Below the pieces are notes generated by a model. The model was not told where the DNA came from and ran no database searches. It was given only the letters and a program-made list of their open reading frames with translations. Source: Cytophagales bacterium (GTDB lineage: Bacteria; Bacteroidota; Bacteroidia; Cytophagales; ES-bin-26). From it: 9,672 nucleotides of DNA. This document shows, piece by piece, positions 6,703-9,672 of the stretch. Position 1 is the stretch's first letter, and each line of letters starts with the position of its first letter. The stretch is from positions 1-9,672 of the forward strand of contig JACMKY010000473.1 in the NCBI GenBank assembly GCA_014379925.1. Direction: 5' to 3'. The translations under genes were made by a program, and so were the position numbers.

Positions 6703-6927
6703 ACGGAGGCGGGTAAGTGAAAATGCTTACTCAATGGCATAGATATACAAAATTTCAATAATCAACAGCAACAGTTTGTCTTTTTATTTGATTGGTTTGC
6801 GTATTTGCGCGGTACAATTGTATTGAAGAGGACGCTTCCGTAACCCTGAAAGCGGATTTTGTTCTAAAACCCCGAATAGTTCTTTATTTAGTTTGAATCA
6901 TTGGTCTTTTTTCTGCTTGCTGACGCG
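6703..6927. other. AT-rich divergent promoter region between CHASE3 kinase and egtB
   Basis: Part of the 328-bp gap between two divergent genes. It is much more AT-rich than its flanks and must hold the promoter of the kinase (reading left) and probably that of egtB (reading right). I see near matches to the phylum -7 element, such as TTAGTTTG at 6888-6895 on the plus strand, but no exact TAnnTTTG at good spacing, so no promoter is called. No gene is visible. Confidence 0.45.
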
Positions 6928-7020
6928 TGCCCGGCGGTCCGCCGAAACGCCGGGCAAGCCGGTTCATTGTCCGAAAAAACCGGCGGCCTCTTGGTGAACA
7001 AATACCAACCCACGCGGGTT
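6928..7020 (+). promoter_or_regulatory. Potential structured 5' leader of egtB (three tandem hairpins)
   Basis: Three inverted repeats are packed upstream of egtB. TGCCCGGCG (6928-6936) pairs with CGCCGGGCA (6948-6956). GCCGGTT (6958-6964) pairs with AACCGGC (6978-6984). AACCC (7007-7011) pairs with GGGTT (7016-7020), ending ten bases before the ATG. Alternative pairings compete: CGGCGG (6932-6937) with CCGCCG (6939-6944), and TTGGT (6991-6995) with ACCAA (7004-7008). This could be an attenuator or ligand-responsive leader, but GC-rich DNA forms hairpins by chance and no known riboswitch class is recognised. Confidence 0.35.
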
Positions 7021-7030
7021 ACCCCCGTAT

Positions 7031-8287
7031 ATGCCAGCTATGGTTCTCACTACCCAACTCAAAGAGCGCTACCAGCGTGTCCGCCGACAGTCCGCCCGGA
7101 TTTGTCAGCCCCTTGAAGAAGAAGATTACGTGGTGCAACCCACCGGGGATGTGAGCCCGCCCAAGTGGCACCTGGGGCACACCACCTGGTTTTTCGAAAC
7201 CTTCATTCTGTCGCGTCAGCCCGGCTACCGCGTTTTTCATCCCGACTACAACTACCTGTTCAACAGTTATTACGAGAGCATCGGCGCCCGCGTTGTCCGC
7301 ACCGACCGGGGCAACATGTCGCGACCCGCCGTCAGGGATATCTACGCCTACCGCGCCCACGTGGACGAAGCCATGGCGAACTTTCTGGAAAGCGAGGCCG
7401 CCGAAACGACGGAGGTCCGGAACTTGGTGGAACTGGGGTTCCAACACGAGCAACAGCACCAGGAACTGCTGGTTACCGATATCCAGTACATCCTGGGCCA
7501 CAATCCGCTCTTTCCGGTGTACGCGCCGCTGCCGCCATCCGCGGAATCTCCCGAGGACGCACTGGAAACCTACTCGGGCGTTTCCGAAGGCGTTTATCCG
7601 ATCGGCTACGGGGGCGACGGCTTTTGTTTCGACAATGAGCGGGGCGTACACAACGTCTTTCTGCACCCTTTCCGCGTGGCCAACCGGCTCGTCACCAACG
7701 GCGAATACCTCCAGTTCATGGCCGACGGCGGTTACGCCGATTTTTCCCATTGGCTCCAGGAAGGCTGGGCGTGGGTGAAACAAAACCAAGTGCAAGCGCC
7801 GCTCTACTGGCACAAGGACCAGCATTGGCACCATTATACGTTGCACGGCCCGGAGCGGGTCGACCCGTCGGCACCCGTGACGCACGTCAGTTTCTACGAG
7901 GCCGATGCCTACGCCCGCTGGAAGGGCAAGCGCCTTCCGACCGAATTCGAGTGGGAGGTGGCTTGCCGGCAACTAAACGGGGAGGAGATAAAGGGGAATT
8001 TCCTGGAGTCCAATCTTTTGCATCCCACGCCGGGTCGCGCCGGGGACAACCAGTTTTTTGGTGATGTCTGGGAGTGGACCAACAGCGCGTACCTGGCGTA
8101 TCCGTATTACCAAAAACCGGACGGAGCGTTGGGCGAATACAACGGCAAGTTTATGATCAACCAGATGGTGCTGCGCGGCGGCTCCTGCGCCACGCCCCGG
8201 AGTCACATCCGTGCCACCTACCGTAATTTTTTCCACCCCGACAAGCGCTGGCAGTTCACGGGCATCCGCCTGGCAGAAAGCATCTGA
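7031..8287 (+). CDS. egtB: Ergothioneine biosynthesis protein EgtB (iron-dependent sulfoxide synthase)
   Basis: A non-haem iron enzyme that joins oxygen and a thiol donor (gamma-glutamylcysteine or cysteine) to hercynine, giving the sulfoxide precursor of ergothioneine. The 418-residue protein has an N-terminal DinB-like helical domain (about 1-160) with the three expected iron ligands, His50 in KWHLGHTTW and His139/His143 in QHEQQHQELL. A C-terminal formylglycine-generating-enzyme-like domain (about 180-418) follows, recognised from LPTEFEWEVAC, DVWEWTNS, VLRGGSCATPRSHIRATYR and FTGIRLA. Which thiol donor is used cannot be read from the sequence; no egtA or egtC lies in the window. An egtD gene follows on the same strand after 224 bp, supporting the assignment over the selenium homologue SenA or fused OvoA. 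An alternative in-frame ATG is at 7040. Confidence 0.93.
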   Translation: MPAMVLTTQLKERYQRVRRQSARICQPLEEEDYVVQPTGDVSPPKWHLGHTTWFFETFILSRQPGYRVFHPDYNYLFNSYYESIGARVVRTDRGNMSRPAVRDIYAYRAHVDEAMANFLESEAAETTEVRNLVELGFQHEQQHQELLVTDIQYILGHNPLFPVYAPLPPSAESPEDALETYSGVSEGVYPIGYGGDGFCFDNERGVHNVFLHPFRVANRLVTNGEYLQFMADGGYADFSHWLQEGWAWVKQNQVQAPLYWHKDQHWHHYTLHGPERVDPSAPVTHVSFYEADAYARWKGKRLPTEFEWEVACRQLNGEEIKGNFLESNLLHPTPGRAGDNQFFGDVWEWTNSAYLAYPYYQKPDGALGEYNGKFMINQMVLRGGSCATPRSHIRATYRNFFHPDKRWQFTGIRLAESI

Positions 8288-8312
8288 CTGCGGATTCAAA
8301 GGGACCGAGGTC

Positions 8313-8341
8313 GAAAGTTGGAAATTAGGGGTTAGAGATTA
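8313..8341 (+). repeat. Degenerate GAAGTTGG/GAAATTAG-type intergenic repeat
   Basis: Just after egtB the sequence GAAAGTTG, GAAATTAG, GGGTTAGA reads as successive variants of an about 8-base purine-rich unit. Similar degenerate tracts are common between genes in Bacteroidota genomes (recalled, not searched). It creates a spurious open frame and is not evidence for a gene. Confidence 0.4.
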
Positions 8342-8410
8342 CCCGTTGGAGTTGTGGCCTGGTTTGCCTGCACCACTGCTTACCGGCTACTTCGTTGCAC
8401 GCGACGAACC

Positions 8411-8505
8411 TACTGAACACTGGTTACTGACTACTGTGCTTCGACCGCAGCGGCAGACCGCTTCGCTCAGCACGGCTGAATACGGGTTACTGAACACTGG
8501 CTACT
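8411..8505 (+). repeat. Direct repeats of TACTGAACACTGG flanking a palindromic core
   Basis: An 18-bp unit TACTGAACACTGG-N-TACT occurs at 8411-8428 and 8488-8505, differing only at the N. The first copy continues into ACTGACTACTG. Between the copies, GTGCT (8436-8440) can pair with AGCAC (8469-8473) around an inner stem AGCGG (8449-8453) with CCGCT (8458-8462). This fills most of the egtB-egtD gap and looks like a composite intergenic repeat element. An effect on egtD expression is possible but unproven. Confidence 0.55.
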
Positions 8506-8511
8506 AAAAAT

Positions 8512-9534
8512 ATGCGTCAATTATTTGCCCAGGATGTGCAAACGGGGTTATCCGCCAATCCCAAGCGGCTGTCTTCCCGGTATTTTTACGATGAGCGCGG
8601 TAACCGCCTGTTCCAGGACATCATGGGGTTGAAGGAATACTACCTTACCCGGAGCGAGTTCGAAATCCTGACCCGGCACCAGGCAGCTTTGCTCCACTTG
8701 TTCCGTTCGCGGCCTATCCTGGCCGAGGAAAGTCAACGGCAGGTTGCGTCGGTGGCGGTGGAAGACCACCAGGAGGGAGAGGACAATGCCTTTGAACTAA
8801 TCGAGTTCGGCGCGGGCGACGGGTTGAAAATCAAAGTTCTGCTGCGGCACTTTCTGGCGCAGCGGGCCTCTTTCCGATACGTTCCCATCGACATCTCCGC
8901 CGACGCGGTCAACGGCCTGGTCGCCGACTTGCGGGCCACGTTTCCCGAACTGGAAACCGAAGGCGTGCAGGACGAATATTTTAAGGCGTTGGATTACCTG
9001 AAAACCCGTAGTCAAGTCCGCAAGGTGGTGCTGTTTCTGGGCGCCAACATCGGCAATTTCAACGAGGTGGAGGCCATCCAGTTCCTGACGAGCTTGCGTC
9101 GGAATCTGAGCCCGGACGATTTGCTGATGATTGGTTTTGACCTTAAAAAGGACCCGTCGCTGATTCTGGCGGCCTATAACGACGCGTCGGGGGTGACGCG
9201 GGATTTTAACCTGAACCTGCTGCAACGCATTAACCGCGAACTGGGCGGCGATTTCAATCCCGATCACTTTCAACACTATCCCACCTACGATCCCACGAGC
9301 GGCGAAGCCCGGAGTTTCCTCCTCAGCCGAAAGCACCAGACGGTGCGAATTGCCGGGCTGGATGCCGCTTTCGAGTTCGAAGCCTGGGAGCCCATTCACA
9401 CCGAAATTTCGCGAAAATACGACCTGCGTACCATTGTCCGGCTGGCCCAACAATCCGGCTACCAGGTGGTGCAACACTTCTTCGACCGCCAACAATACTT
9501 CGTCGACACCGTTTGGCGAGTGGGAAGGGAATGA
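8512..9534 (+). CDS. egtD: L-histidine N-alpha-methyltransferase EgtD
   Basis: A SAM-dependent enzyme that adds three methyl groups to the alpha-amine of histidine, making hercynine, the substrate of EgtB. The 340-residue protein shows SSRYFYDERGNRLFQDIMGL (about 22-41), the SAM loop IEFGAGDGLK (97-106), VPIDIS (124-129, with Asp127 placed to contact the SAM ribose), LFLGANIGNF (174-183, Asn179 probably histidine-binding), GFDLKKDP, and HTEISRKY (296-303), in which Glu298 and Ser300 correspond to histidine-binding residues of mycobacterial EgtD. About 20 extra polar residues (roughly 68-92) precede the SAM loop. The start at 8512 follows an A-rich CTAAAAAT, typical of the phylum. Co-transcription with egtB across a 224-bp repeat-filled gap is plausible but not certain. 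The C-S lyase for the last step is not in the window. Confidence 0.94.
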   Translation: MRQLFAQDVQTGLSANPKRLSSRYFYDERGNRLFQDIMGLKEYYLTRSEFEILTRHQAALLHLFRSRPILAEESQRQVASVAVEDHQEGEDNAFELIEFGAGDGLKIKVLLRHFLAQRASFRYVPIDISADAVNGLVADLRATFPELETEGVQDEYFKALDYLKTRSQVRKVVLFLGANIGNFNEVEAIQFLTSLRRNLSPDDLLMIGFDLKKDPSLILAAYNDASGVTRDFNLNLLQRINRELGGDFNPDHFQHYPTYDPTSGEARSFLLSRKHQTVRIAGLDAAFEFEAWEPIHTEISRKYDLRTIVRLAQQSGYQVVQHFFDRQQYFVDTVWRVGRE

Positions 9535-9672
9535 ATGATGAAAAAATCATTCGTCATTAGACTTGTTCAATATTGACTCACAGTTAGTTAGGCTTATCAT
9601 TAATTGAAAATTAACAAGCTGTAACCTTTAAACTTAAAGACTCTCTGTAAACAACGCAAAAACATCCCCCTA
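9535..9672. other. AT-rich region after egtD with small dyads
   Basis: No gene is visible in the last 138 bases. A weak bulged hairpin overlaps the egtD stop (9530-9538 with 9547-9558) and is a poor terminator candidate. Short dyads follow: TCAATATTGA (9567-9576), TTAAT/ATTAA (9600-9614) and CTTTAA-AC-TTAAAG (9626-9639). The sharp drop in GC suggests the promoter region of a gene beyond the right edge. Confidence 0.4.

Noticed and set aside
7019..7972. A 317-codon open frame on the minus strand
   Set aside because: It is a shadow of egtB, whose iron ligands and conserved domains are clear.
8211..8507. A 98-codon open frame spanning the egtB end and the gap
   Set aside because: Most of it is translated intergenic repeat (SWKLGV, LLTGY, LLNTGY patterns typical of spurious frames in such repeats), and it overlaps egtB out of frame.
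9530..9558. Hairpin at the egtD stop as a terminator
   Set aside because: The stem is AT-rich and bulged, and no T-run follows on the plus strand.

Overview
The window looks like chromosomal DNA of a GC-rich member of the Bacteroidota, probably Cytophagales (Spirosoma/Larkinella-like). The reasons are a BlaI-M56 pair of the kind common in that phylum, a TAnnTTTG-type promoter element, weak or absent Shine-Dalgarno sequences, a histidine kinase with the FIYTASHDLKAPI-style H-box typical of these bacteria, and degenerate intergenic repeats of a type common there. The genus is an inference. No rRNA, tRNA, CRISPR array or transposase is visible.

Layout. (1) Minus strand, 1-1464: a BlaI/MecI-family repressor and, overlapping it by 11 bases, a BlaR1-like M56 metallopeptidase that runs off the left edge. 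After its last membrane segment the peptidase carries the beginning of a POTRA-like domain. The blaI promoter region (1469-1535) is dense in nested dyads that look like autorepression operators. (2) Plus strand, 1737-2819: a secreted GH43 glycosidase, probably an exo-arabinofuranosidase, read divergently from blaI. (3) 3205-4581 (+) and 4690-6702 (-): two convergent orphan histidine kinases, a soluble GAF kinase and a membrane CHASE3-PAS kinase, separated by a strong 16-bp hairpin. No response regulator is present. (4) 7031-8287 and 8512-9534 (+): EgtB and EgtD, the two core enzymes of ergothioneine synthesis. EgtD trimethylates histidine to hercynine and EgtB couples hercynine to a thiol to form the sulfoxide. 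egtB is preceded by three closely packed potential RNA hairpins, and a repeat-filled 224-bp gap separates the two genes.

The modules are not obviously one pathway. The most distinctive signals are the operator architecture and possible leaderless start of blaI, the M56-POTRA fusion, the structured egtB leader, and an insertion in EgtD before the SAM-binding loop. I see no convincing wholly new multi-gene system here.
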